DNA of 64,000 bases from G963691885 sp963691885 (GTDB taxonomy: Bacteria > Pseudomonadota > Alphaproteobacteria > UBA8366 > Aestuariispiraceae), in contig OY829843.1 in NCBI GenBank assembly GCA_963691885.1, positions 1,674,001 through 1,738,000 of the forward strand. The letters run 5' to 3'. Under the pieces are notes generated by a model that was given only the letters and a program-made list of their open reading frames with translations, ran no database searches and had not been told where the DNA came from. The position numbers were made by a program, and so were the translations under genes. Below are positions 33,872 through 42,214 of this stretch, piece after piece; the first letter of the stretch is position 1; the number at the start of each line of letters is the position of its first letter.

Positions 33872-35218
33872 TCAGCTCGCGCTGCCTTTCAAGGCCTCGT
33901 ACCGCTTGAGCGCTGCCAGCATTGCGCCTGGAATGTCATTTGCAGGTTGAACCGCGGCGACCGGCGTGGCGACCGGGTTGCTGATAGGGGACGGTTGGGC
34001 GGGGTTTGGTTGAGATACCTGCCCCGGCAATCTGTTTGTCCGCTCCGCGGGCGCTGGCTTTGTTGTGTATGGCTGGTCATACCGGGATGTGGCCAGGGCC
34101 GCGACATCCACTGAATTCGAGACTTGCGCCTGATAGGCCATGAAGGGGTTTTGGGCCGGACGCTCCCCGTCAATCCGCGATGGCATGGGCGGTGGCGCAA
34201 AGGCTGCCGCATGGCGTTTCACAATGCCGTCCTGATCCCCGAACGCGCCCTGTATTGATCCGGCGGGGGGACGTGAAGCCGTGGGCTTTCCAGCGTAAAG
34301 ACTGACCAGCTCAAGATTGCTTACGTCGGTTACGCTGGGTTGGGCGGGGGCGGGTGGTTGAAAGACCGCCCTTTCGGTATTGCCGCCTGCAATCGCTGGT
34401 CCGGCGGTCGCGGCCTCAATCTCGGCATCGGACCGGCGGGCCAGCATGGCAAGATGCGCGGCCATCGTATCGCTGATCCGCGTCGCGTTTGCTTTTGGTG
34501 CGGGGCCGTCAGCCCTGTTTTCAGGGTTTATGGCCGGTTCCGGTATTGCCGGGGCAAAAGCGGTGCTCGCGCGTTCTGCCGGTCTGCCATAACTGAGCCT
34601 GGGATAGATGTTGAGGCTGGCGATCTCCAATGCGCGGTTCTCTTCCAGCTGAGCCGCATCAAGGGGTTCCTGTGATACGGGTTGCAGTGCTGCATTCTGG
34701 GGTGCGTTGGCAAGTGCAGGATCCGTGTCGGCATCATCCGTGTCGCCCCCTGTGAAGGCAGAGAATATCGTGCCCCCGATGTCGTCGCCTGATGTCTCCT
34801 CAATAGCGACATTGGCCAGGGCCGCGACGAAACCAATGGGTCCCCCAAAAATTGTGCCCCCCGCCATTCTGGCGGCAGGGGAAATTTCGTCACCGGTTAA
34901 CTCGCGATAGATCGGACCCACGACTGGCAAATGATGCAACGGATTGATGGTGTCCAGCATGTCGCCAAAGGTCAGGCCGTCTTCTCCAAACATAAAGGAA
35001 TCGTCGGCCGCGACCTCGTGTTCCAGGCCTTTATCCGTCGGGCTGGGGGGGGTGAGCGCGCTATTCGGTGTCGCGTCAGCCAGCATGGTTGGCTGATCCG
35101 ATGTCGGTTTTCTGGGTTTGATATTCGCCGAAACATCCATCGGGCGCGAAACTGCTTTATCCGGAACCATCAGGGACCAGGGCGCAAAGGATGTATCGAT
35201 CCCGTTCGAGACCACCAT
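33872..35218 (-). CDS. Unrecognised Pro/Ala-rich protein
   Basis: A 448-residue protein of unknown function. Most of it is low-complexity, rich in Pro, Ala, Thr and Asp, and probably disordered. The exception is residues 72-155, which look conserved and partly hydrophobic: FMFGEDGLTFGDMLDTINPL, HHLPVVGPIYRELTGDEISP, then a glycine-rich AGGTIFGGPIGFVAALANVA segment that could insert in or lie on a membrane. No signal peptide or enzyme motif is seen. The start has a strong GAGAGGAGAG ribosome site. It shares direction and close spacing with the L,D-transpeptidase-like gene, so an envelope role is possible but not shown. Confidence 0.75.
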   Translation of the reverse strand: MVVSNGIDTSFAPWSLMVPDKAVSRPMDVSANIKPRKPTSDQPTMLADATPNSALTPPSPTDKGLEHEVAADDSFMFGEDGLTFGDMLDTINPLHHLPVVGPIYRELTGDEISPAARMAGGTIFGGPIGFVAALANVAIEETSGDDIGGTIFSAFTGGDTDDADTDPALANAPQNAALQPVSQEPLDAAQLEENRALEIASLNIYPRLSYGRPAERASTAFAPAIPEPAINPENRADGPAPKANATRISDTMAAHLAMLARRSDAEIEAATAGPAIAGGNTERAVFQPPAPAQPSVTDVSNLELVSLYAGKPTASRPPAGSIQGAFGDQDGIVKRHAAAFAPPPMPSRIDGERPAQNPFMAYQAQVSNSVDVAALATSRYDQPYTTKPAPAERTNRLPGQVSQPNPAQPSPISNPVATPVAAVQPANDIPGAMLAALKRYEALKGSAS

Positions 35219-35481
35219 ATCAAACTCTCCTCTCCAGAATGTGATAAGCAGGATCGATGCCAGATCAAAAAATTAATTGAATCAGCATCTTAAGGGTCGT
35301 TTCGCTACAGAATTGCGTGGACCCGGTCAGTTTTGCCGGGTATCTTGTGACAAGGATGTTCTGCCCGGGGGTTGTAAAGGTGCCTTATCGTTGCGAGATC
35401 AGGGCTTGCCGGGCACTCTATTGCCTGACGCTGATGTAGCAGTGGTGTTGCACGAAGAATGGACGAATCCAGGGAGTTCAC

Positions 35482-36168
35482 ATGGTAGGTAAAAAAATAT
35501 TGCTGGTTGATGATGACGCTGATCTCAGTCAATCCCTGGCCGAGCAGCTACAGCTGCATGAAGAATTTCAGACGGTTTGCGTTGGAACAGCGACAGATGC
35601 CCTGAATGCAACAAAGCAGGAGCATTATGACGCGATCCTGCTTGATGTCGGTTTGCCTGATATGGATGGCCGGGAAGGATGTCGGCTTTTGCGTCGGTCC
35701 GGGGTCAAGTCGCCGATCATCATGCTCACTGCGCATGATACAGACAGCGACACTATCCTGGGTCTCGACGCGGGTGCAAATGATTATGTCACTAAGCCGT
35801 TCAGGTTGAATGTCCTGCTGGCACGTCTGCGCTCTCAACTCCGTCAGCATGAGCAGAGTGAAGACGCCGTCTTTACGGTTGGGCCTTACACATTCAAGCC
35901 AGCCGCCAAGCTTCTTGTTGATGAAGAAAAGAATGCCAAAGTGCGCCTGACCGAAAAGGAAACGGCGATCCTGAAGTATCTTTACAGAGCAGGTGACAAA
36001 GTCATCGCCCGTGATACGCTTCTGGGTGAGGTATGGGGGTACAATGCCGGTGTTACCACACATACACTGGAAACCCATGTTTACCGCCTGCGACAGAAGA
36101 TAGAACATGATCCGTCAAACGCGGAACTGCTGGTCACTGAGCCAGGTGGTTATAAATTGGTCCCGTAA
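35482..36168 (+). CDS. OmpR-family response regulator
   Basis: A 228-residue two-component regulator. Receiver domain: acidic pocket DDDAD (residues 11-15), phospho-acceptor Asp in ILLDVGLPDMDG (about 54), MLTAHD threonine and YVTKPF lysine (about 108). Output: OmpR/PhoB winged helix with RLTEKETAILKYLYRAGDKVI and HTLETHVYRLRQKIE (recognition helix, about 190-204). It should activate or repress promoters after phosphorylation. No histidine kinase gene is adjacent, so it is an orphan in this window. AGGGAG precedes the ATG by 8 nt. Confidence 0.93.
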   Translation: MVGKKILLVDDDADLSQSLAEQLQLHEEFQTVCVGTATDALNATKQEHYDAILLDVGLPDMDGREGCRLLRRSGVKSPIIMLTAHDTDSDTILGLDAGANDYVTKPFRLNVLLARLRSQLRQHEQSEDAVFTVGPYTFKPAAKLLVDEEKNAKVRLTEKETAILKYLYRAGDKVIARDTLLGEVWGYNAGVTTHTLETHVYRLRQKIEHDPSNAELLVTEPGGYKLVP

Positions 36169-36268
36169 GGGTTGTGGCCCTGCCGGTATTTTTCCTGTAC
36201 CACTAAGACATGCTGAATAATACGGCATTGGTATCTGTTTTGTCTGAAAGAAGAGCGAGTTATCAATA

Positions 36269-37108
36269 GTGTCGGACGGACAGGACTTTTCTGTCAGGTT
36301 TTGGGGAACAAGAGGCAGCATATCCTGTGCTGGGCCTTCGACCGTTCGATATGGCGGCAACACATCCTGCCTTGAGGTATTGTGCGGCAAGCAGCGGCTT
36401 GTGTTTGACGCTGGCTCGGGGTTGCCGATGCTTGGCCGTCATATCATGGCGCAACCGGAGCAGATTCCGACCAAGGTCTTTCTGACACACACCCATCTGG
36501 ATCACATCATCGGCATGCCGTTTTTCGTGCCCTTTCACATTCCGGGGAACGAAATTCCGGTGCATTGCGGGCATTTGGCGCCGGTTGGCCTGACCCTGCA
36601 TGCGGTTTTGTCGGAAATGATGCGGGCGCCGCTTTTTCCGGTGCCGCCAGAGATTTTTGGCGCCAAGGTTGACTTCATTGATTTCGAAGCGGGTGAGAGC
36701 TTATGGCCATTTGATGGGGTAACTCTTCGAACCGCCCCTCTCAATCACCCAAACGGTGCCTGTGGATATCGTATCAGTTTTGATGATCGTTCGATTTGCT
36801 ACATTACGGATACAGAGCATTTTCCGGACCGACTGGATGAACAGATCGTAGAGCTTGTTCGCGACAGTGATATCATGATTTACGATGCGACCTATACGGA
36901 TGAGGAATACCCCAAATTTGTCGGTTTCGGGCATTCGACATGGCAAGAGGGCATCAAAATTGCCGATGCGGCCAATGTCGAGACGCTGGTCCTGTTCCAT
37001 CATGATCCAAGTCATACCGATGAAATGATGGACACGATTGCCGAGGATGCTGAACAGGCAAGGCCAGGCACAATTGTCGCCAAGGAAGGCATGGTTTTGA
37101 CCCCGTGA
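36269..37108 (+). CDS. MBL-fold metallo-hydrolase
   Basis: A 279-residue metallo-beta-lactamase-fold protein, start GTG at 36269. The first 70 residues follow the pattern WGTRGSISCAGPSTVRYGGN common to PhnP/RNase Z-like hydrolases. The metal motif THTHLDHIIGMPFF (HxHxDH, about residues 73-86) is intact, with further ligands in ITDTEHFPD and YDATYTDEE. RNase Z, phosphodiesterase or signalling-domain-associated roles are possible; the substrate is unknown. It overlaps the downstream methyltransferase gene by 4 nt (ATGA), so the two are probably co-translated and functionally linked. Confidence 0.86.
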   Translation: MSDGQDFSVRFWGTRGSISCAGPSTVRYGGNTSCLEVLCGKQRLVFDAGSGLPMLGRHIMAQPEQIPTKVFLTHTHLDHIIGMPFFVPFHIPGNEIPVHCGHLAPVGLTLHAVLSEMMRAPLFPVPPEIFGAKVDFIDFEAGESLWPFDGVTLRTAPLNHPNGACGYRISFDDRSICYITDTEHFPDRLDEQIVELVRDSDIMIYDATYTDEEYPKFVGFGHSTWQEGIKIADAANVETLVLFHHDPSHTDEMMDTIAEDAEQARPGTIVAKEGMVLTP

Positions 37109-37974
37109 TGCACGGGTTCTCTAAAATGATGAAGCGGTTTCAACGCATGAGGAATGCCGTTCAGACCGTGCTTGGTATCAGCAAGCGTGGGTATTTTATT
37201 CCATATCGTTATGCTGATCAGATCCCGTCCCTGCCTCGTGGCCCCTCGGCATATCCGACGCTTGAAAGCAGGTTCAAAGACGCTGAACCCGCGCTTCAGA
37301 AGACATTTTCACTTCTGACAAAATATGCAGAGGATCTTTGTCGGATTGGGATGGATGATCAGCCTCCCTCCCCGCGTTGGGGTCAGGACTGGTTTCCGGG
37401 CCATGATGCGGCTGTTTGCTATGCCGTGATCCGGGATTTGAAACCGGCCAGAATTGTCGAAATCGGGTCCGGGCACAGCACGCGATTTATGATGCGGGCG
37501 ATCGGGGATGAGGGGTTAAACACAATTCTGACCGCTATAGATCCTGCCCCGCGCGCCGACCTCTCTGCGCTGGAGGATATCAGGTTTCACCGGGATATCG
37601 TTCAGAATGTAGCGCTCTCAATCTTTGGGGAACTTGAAGCGGGCGATATCCTGTCGATCGACAGTTCGCATATTCTGGTCCCGGGCAGTGATGTGGATAT
37701 TTTGCTGAACACGGTCATCCCCCTGCTGCCATCGGGCGTCTATGTCCATATACATGATATGTACCTGCCCTTTGACTATCCGCAGGTATGGCACTGGCGG
37801 GGCTATAATGAACAATCGGGCGTCGGGGGCTTGCTTGCCAATGGCTGGTCGATCCTTTGGTCCAGTGTATATGCGAACCATGCACTGACCGCCGACATGG
37901 CCAACAGCCCGTTACGCCAGTTTCCCCTGAAGGAAGGCGCGATGGAAACCAGCCTCTGGCTGCACAAGCCCTAG
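37105..37974 (+). CDS. Class I SAM-dependent methyltransferase
   Basis: A 289-residue protein with a Methyltransf_24-type Rossmann core: RIVEIGSGHSTRFMMRAIG (SAM motif I, about residues 114-132), AIDPAPRADLS (motif II) and DILSIDSSHILVPGSDVD (motif with the DSSH segment, about 174-191). HIHDMYLPFDYP follows, as in methyltransferases acting on glycans or small metabolites. No membrane segment is seen. It is translationally coupled to the MBL-fold hydrolase and converges on the ABC importer operon. The acceptor is unknown. Confidence 0.82.
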   Translation: MMHGFSKMMKRFQRMRNAVQTVLGISKRGYFIPYRYADQIPSLPRGPSAYPTLESRFKDAEPALQKTFSLLTKYAEDLCRIGMDDQPPSPRWGQDWFPGHDAAVCYAVIRDLKPARIVEIGSGHSTRFMMRAIGDEGLNTILTAIDPAPRADLSALEDIRFHRDIVQNVALSIFGELEAGDILSIDSSHILVPGSDVDILLNTVIPLLPSGVYVHIHDMYLPFDYPQVWHWRGYNEQSGVGGLLANGWSILWSSVYANHALTADMANSPLRQFPLKEGAMETSLWLHKP

Positions 37975-37987
37975 CGGGCTCTAAACC

Positions 37988-39175
37988 CTACTTGTACGGG
38001 TCCGCCGCGTCGCGCAATCCATCACCCAGGAACTGAAACGCCAGAACCACCATGATCACCGGAACCGCCGGGTACATCAGCCAGGGATAGAGTGCGACCG
38101 CATTGAAGTTTTGCGCCTCGTTCAGAAGTACGCCCCAACTGGTAATCGGCGGACGCAATCCAAGACCGAGGAAACTGAGCGCGGTTTCGCCCAGGATCAT
38201 GCTGGGGACGGCCAGCGTGGCAGAGGCAATCAGATGGCTCATAAAGCTGGGCATCAGATGCTTGCCGATGATCCGCTTTGGCTTGGCACCCATTAATTGG
38301 GCGGCAACCGCAAAATCCTCTTCCCGAAGCGACAACAGTTTTGAACGCACCGCGCGGGCGAGGCCGGGCCAATCCAGTAAGCCCAGAATGACGGTAATCC
38401 CGATGAAGACCAGTATGGGCGACCACGTAACGGGCATCGCCGCGGATAAAGCCATCCAGAGCGGCAATGCCGGGAAAGAACGGATCACCTCAATCACGCG
38501 CTGAACGATGCTGTCGACCCAACCGCCGTAATAGCCGGCGACACCGCCAATCACGATGCCCAGCACGAAGCTGATAATGATGCCGATCAAACCGACGGTT
38601 AGAGAGATCCGTGCGCCCTGGATGATACGGGACTGGATGTCACGACCCAGGCGATCTGTGCCAAGGAAAAAGAAATGTCCCCCCTCTGCCGGACAGATCA
38701 CATGAAAGTTCGACTCGAAAAGGTTCCAGAACTCATAAGCGGCCCCGTCGTAATCATCGGCGGTGCAAAAGAACCTGAGCTGTTGGGGGTTTGCGGTATC
38801 TTCCTCATACACCCATTGAAGGTTCTCCATATCCAGCGAGACAATGTAGGGATACACAAAGGGTCCCAGCAACTCGCCTTCGTGGAACATACGCACTTCC
38901 TGGGGCGGCGCATAGAGATAGTCCGTGTGACGATGATTGAAGTTATAAGGGGCGAGGACTTCGGAAATGATGATGGAAGCGTAAACCAGAAGCAGGTAGA
39001 TCCCGCTCAAAACCGCCAGTTTGTGGCGTTTGAATTTCAGCCACATCAGCACCCATTGAGAGGAAAGGTAATACTTCTCCTGCTCTGGTGACAGGGTAAC
39101 TGCCCGCTCCGGATCAAAGGGGGCCCTGTTCACATAATGCTTCAGGTCCTGGTTTCCGCTTGAAATCTCAGTCAT
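37988..39175 (-). CDS. Oligopeptide-type ABC transporter permease (OppC/YejE-like)
   Basis: A 395-residue inner-membrane permease. After a cytoplasmic N-terminus and first membrane helix (LAVLSGIYLLLVYASIIISEV) comes a long periplasmic loop of about 95 residues (YNFNHRHTDYLYAPPQE onwards). The DppC/OppC-type transmembrane domain follows, with the FLGTDRLGRDIQSRI motif and the coupling-helix EAA loop AAQLMGAKPKRIIGKHLMP (about 295-313). The long loop before LGTDRLGRD is typical of the YejE-like subgroup. Last gene of the ATPase-SBP-permease-permease operon. Confidence 0.92.
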   Translation of the reverse strand: MTEISSGNQDLKHYVNRAPFDPERAVTLSPEQEKYYLSSQWVLMWLKFKRHKLAVLSGIYLLLVYASIIISEVLAPYNFNHRHTDYLYAPPQEVRMFHEGELLGPFVYPYIVSLDMENLQWVYEEDTANPQQLRFFCTADDYDGAAYEFWNLFESNFHVICPAEGGHFFFLGTDRLGRDIQSRIIQGARISLTVGLIGIIISFVLGIVIGGVAGYYGGWVDSIVQRVIEVIRSFPALPLWMALSAAMPVTWSPILVFIGITVILGLLDWPGLARAVRSKLLSLREEDFAVAAQLMGAKPKRIIGKHLMPSFMSHLIASATLAVPSMILGETALSFLGLGLRPPITSWGVLLNEAQNFNAVALYPWLMYPAVPVIMVVLAFQFLGDGLRDAADPYK

Positions 39176-39211
39176 TGGCTTTTGCGCCTTTTGTATCAGC
39201 CATTAAAGCCC

Positions 39212-40210
39212 CTATTTCGACAATTCCGCACCCAGTCGGATGCGCGGATCCAGTACCGCCAGCGCCAGATCGGATACAAGCGTTCCAATCACAGTCAACA
39301 TGGCAAGAAACATGAGGAAGCTGCCCGCCAGATACATGTCCTGACTTTGCAGGGACCGCAGCAACATCGGCCCCGTTGTTTCCAGGCTGAGCACAACCGA
39401 CACAATGGCCGAGCCAGAGATGATTTCTGGCAGAACGTTCCCGATATCGGCGATGAACGGGTTGATGGCCATGCGCAACGGATACTTGATCAGCGTTTTT
39501 TTCGGCGTAACCCCTTTGGCCTTGGCCGTGGTGACATATTGCTTGTGCAATTCATCCAGCAGGTTTGCCCGAAGGCGCCGGATCATACCCGCTGTACCGG
39601 ATGTTCCGATCACGATCACCGGCACCCAGAGATGCTCCAGAATGCTGACAAACTTATCCCAGGACATTGGCGCGTCTTTAAACTCGTTCGCCATCAACCC
39701 GCCAATCGGTGTCCCGAAATAGGTGTTGGCCAGATACATCAGGATCAGGGCAAGCAGGAAGTTCGGGGTGGCAAGACCGATAAAGCCAAGAAATGTCAGC
39801 GCATAATCGCCGGGGCTGTATTGGCGAACTGCTGAGTAAACGCCGATCGGGAAGGACAACAGATAAACGAAAATAATGGTGGAGGCCGAAACGATGATCG
39901 TCAGAAAAACACGGTCCCCGACCACATCGGCCACGGGAACTTCATATTCAAAGGAATAGCCAAGATTTCCCTGCAAAAGACCGATCAGCCAGACGAAATA
40001 CTGTTTGATGAGGGGTTCGCCAAAGCCGTATTCCTGGCGGTAAAACTCCAGCCGTTCCTGACTGATCGTCTCCCCCTGCGACTGCAGTTCTGCCATCATG
40101 GTCGTCAGATAATCGCCGGGCGGCAGTTGAATGATGACGAAAACAAACACGCTGATTACAAGCAGCGTTGGTATCATCACCAATAACCGGTTCGCAATGT
40201 ACCCAATCAT
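39212..40210 (-). CDS. Oligopeptide-type ABC transporter permease (OppB/YejB-like)
   Basis: A 332-residue permease with the usual DppB/OppB opening (YIANRLLVMIPTLLVISVFVFVIIQLPPGD), six predicted membrane spans and the EAA loop around YVTTAKAKGVTPKKTLIKYPLR (about residues 238-259) that contacts the ATPase. It pairs with the OppC-like permease to form the channel of a peptide, opine or sugar-type importer. The gene follows the substrate-binding protein by 45 nt and precedes the second permease by 36 nt. Confidence 0.93.
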   Translation of the reverse strand: MIGYIANRLLVMIPTLLVISVFVFVIIQLPPGDYLTTMMAELQSQGETISQERLEFYRQEYGFGEPLIKQYFVWLIGLLQGNLGYSFEYEVPVADVVGDRVFLTIIVSASTIIFVYLLSFPIGVYSAVRQYSPGDYALTFLGFIGLATPNFLLALILMYLANTYFGTPIGGLMANEFKDAPMSWDKFVSILEHLWVPVIVIGTSGTAGMIRRLRANLLDELHKQYVTTAKAKGVTPKKTLIKYPLRMAINPFIADIGNVLPEIISGSAIVSVVLSLETTGPMLLRSLQSQDMYLAGSFLMFLAMLTVIGTLVSDLALAVLDPRIRLGAELSK

Positions 40211-40255
40211 ACCGTTTCCCCCGCCAGCCCCGGGCTGGCCTTGACCAAAAGACGC

Positions 40256-42214
40256 TTACTTCGACGCTATACTGTTTTTGTCCCACCAGAATCCAGCCAT
40301 GTCATAAATGCCAAAATGTGCACCTGGATCCCAGTTCCAAAGCCCCTCTGAGGGGACGTTTCGCAAACCGTCCTTGACCACGATCGGCTGCATAACACCG
40401 GCGACCAAGCCGATGGAAAAGACGTTGTCTGAATGTATGTCCAACATTTCCGCCCAAATGTTTTCGCGCGCCGTGCGGCTTGTTGCGTGGTACCATTCCT
40501 TCAGCAGGTTCATCAGCTGTTGCGCTTCGGGCATGTCAATCGCCTCACCCGCGCTTTTGCCCGTTTCATAATACTGACCGAAATTCGACCATTGATACTG
40601 GATCTGTTTGATCGGCGCATATTCAGCAGGTGTCATATCCGCTGTCGCCAAACCGTTTTCCATGCCGGATGCGATGACCATTTGTGACTCGCCCGCAAAA
40701 ACACGGCGCCGCAGGTTTTCCAGGCTCAGCGGCTTGATAAAAGTCCTGACACCGATTTCCCGCCACGTGTCGGTGATCAGTTGCAGGATATCGGTTTCTT
40801 CGGTCGACGCGCCCGCTGTCTCAATAATGATTTCCAGCGGTTCACCATTGGGCAGTCTGCGGATACCGTCCAAAAGGTTTCGTTCCAGGCCCAAACCATC
40901 CAGAAGCGTGTTGGCTCTTTCGATGTCAAATTCGGTCCACTGTTTGCGATACGCGTCTTTATAAAGAGGGCTGGCCGGAAGCAGTGTATTCTGCCCTTCT
41001 ACCGCGAGGCCGAAATAAATCACCCGATTGATTTCATAGCGGTTGATGCCGAGCGAAAGGGCGCGCCGAAAATCAGTTTGTCGGAACAGCGAGCGCCATA
41101 CGGGATCCTTATGGGTCATGTTCGGGAAGAGGGCCAGATGTGCCCCTTTGGCAATCGGCCAGAGATGGGTTTTAAACCCGTGGGTCTTTTCGTTTCTCTT
41201 TAGCAGCGTGAAATCGTCAAACCGCAAATACCGCCCTTGAAGGTCAAGATCCCCTGTCGCTGACTTCCCGGAGATCAGCTTGCGCTCCGAGATATTGATG
41301 ATCACATCGTCGATATAGGGCAGTTGTAAACCGTTTGCATCAACCCTGTGGAAATACGGGTTGCGATGGAACACAAAGCGGTCCGCAGGGCTTTTGGTTC
41401 GCACATACCAGGGTTGAAGCGTCGGAAGGTCGGGGTTTTCATTGCGATAAAGGCGACCGCTCTTGGTGTGCAGCGCTGACCAGTTCCGTTGACCGGATGC
41501 TGCGACCATGCCCTCCAGAATTTCCGGATCCGCATATTTTTCATGAAACTGTTTCATGTAATGGGCAGGTGAATAGACAAAGGTCGGAGACGCCTGGGCC
41601 ATGCCGGACAGGAAATTCGGGTTTGGGTTGCTCCAGCTATAGCGGATGGTGTGTTCATCCAGGAATTCCACGTTCGGATACTCACCCTCAACCCGCAAAA
41701 CGGCAGGCGGCCCTACTGGATAAAGGTTCCGATTGTTTACGATATCTTCCCACCAATAGCGGAAATCTTCCGCCGTAAAGGGGTGACCATCAGACCATTT
41801 GTGCCCTTTGCGCAGATGCAGGGTGAAGACGCGATCCTCTTCAATATCAACCCGCTCAAGAATATCGGGTTCGAGCTCCAGATCAGGGGTGTAACGCACC
41901 AGGCGGGAATAGCCATAGGCCGTCATCTGGCGCATGTCCTTTGACCGCGCCATCAGCATCCGCAATGTCCCGCCGTGTTTGCCAAGCTCCTGTCCGTCGC
42001 GATCAAAGGAGGAGACATAGGGATTTTGAGGCAGCCGTTCTTCAACGGGCGGCATCGTCCCGTCGATCACCGCGTGCGACAGCATCGGCGGATCAACATA
42101 CTCCATGGCGTGCACCGGACTGGAAGGACCGTTAAACAGCGCGACATTGAATCCGGCACCCAGCACGAGGCCGTAGCCAATCAGTTTTGTGCGTCCTGGT
42201 TTTGTTGAGATCAT
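40256..42214 (-). CDS. Extracellular solute-binding protein, family 5, large form
   Basis: A 652-residue SBP_bac_5 family protein. The start at 42214 (MISTKPGRTKLIGYG) overlaps the ATPase stop by 4 nt (ATGA) and is favoured over ATG at 42223. A signal-like hydrophobic stretch (GYGLVLGAGFNVALF) ends near a HAMEY site. Family motifs: FTLHLRKGHKWSDGHPFTAEDFRYWW and FRRALSLGINRYEINRVIYFG. It is about 100 residues longer than DppA/OppA; such long forms occur with YejABEF-type systems and in proteobacterial operons with unknown substrate. Peptide or glycopeptide/opine uptake is likely; specificity is not predictable. Confidence 0.9.
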   Translation of the reverse strand: MISTKPGRTKLIGYGLVLGAGFNVALFNGPSSPVHAMEYVDPPMLSHAVIDGTMPPVEERLPQNPYVSSFDRDGQELGKHGGTLRMLMARSKDMRQMTAYGYSRLVRYTPDLELEPDILERVDIEEDRVFTLHLRKGHKWSDGHPFTAEDFRYWWEDIVNNRNLYPVGPPAVLRVEGEYPNVEFLDEHTIRYSWSNPNPNFLSGMAQASPTFVYSPAHYMKQFHEKYADPEILEGMVAASGQRNWSALHTKSGRLYRNENPDLPTLQPWYVRTKSPADRFVFHRNPYFHRVDANGLQLPYIDDVIINISERKLISGKSATGDLDLQGRYLRFDDFTLLKRNEKTHGFKTHLWPIAKGAHLALFPNMTHKDPVWRSLFRQTDFRRALSLGINRYEINRVIYFGLAVEGQNTLLPASPLYKDAYRKQWTEFDIERANTLLDGLGLERNLLDGIRRLPNGEPLEIIIETAGASTEETDILQLITDTWREIGVRTFIKPLSLENLRRRVFAGESQMVIASGMENGLATADMTPAEYAPIKQIQYQWSNFGQYYETGKSAGEAIDMPEAQQLMNLLKEWYHATSRTARENIWAEMLDIHSDNVFSIGLVAGVMQPIVVKDGLRNVPSEGLWNWDPGAHFGIYDMAGFWWDKNSIASK

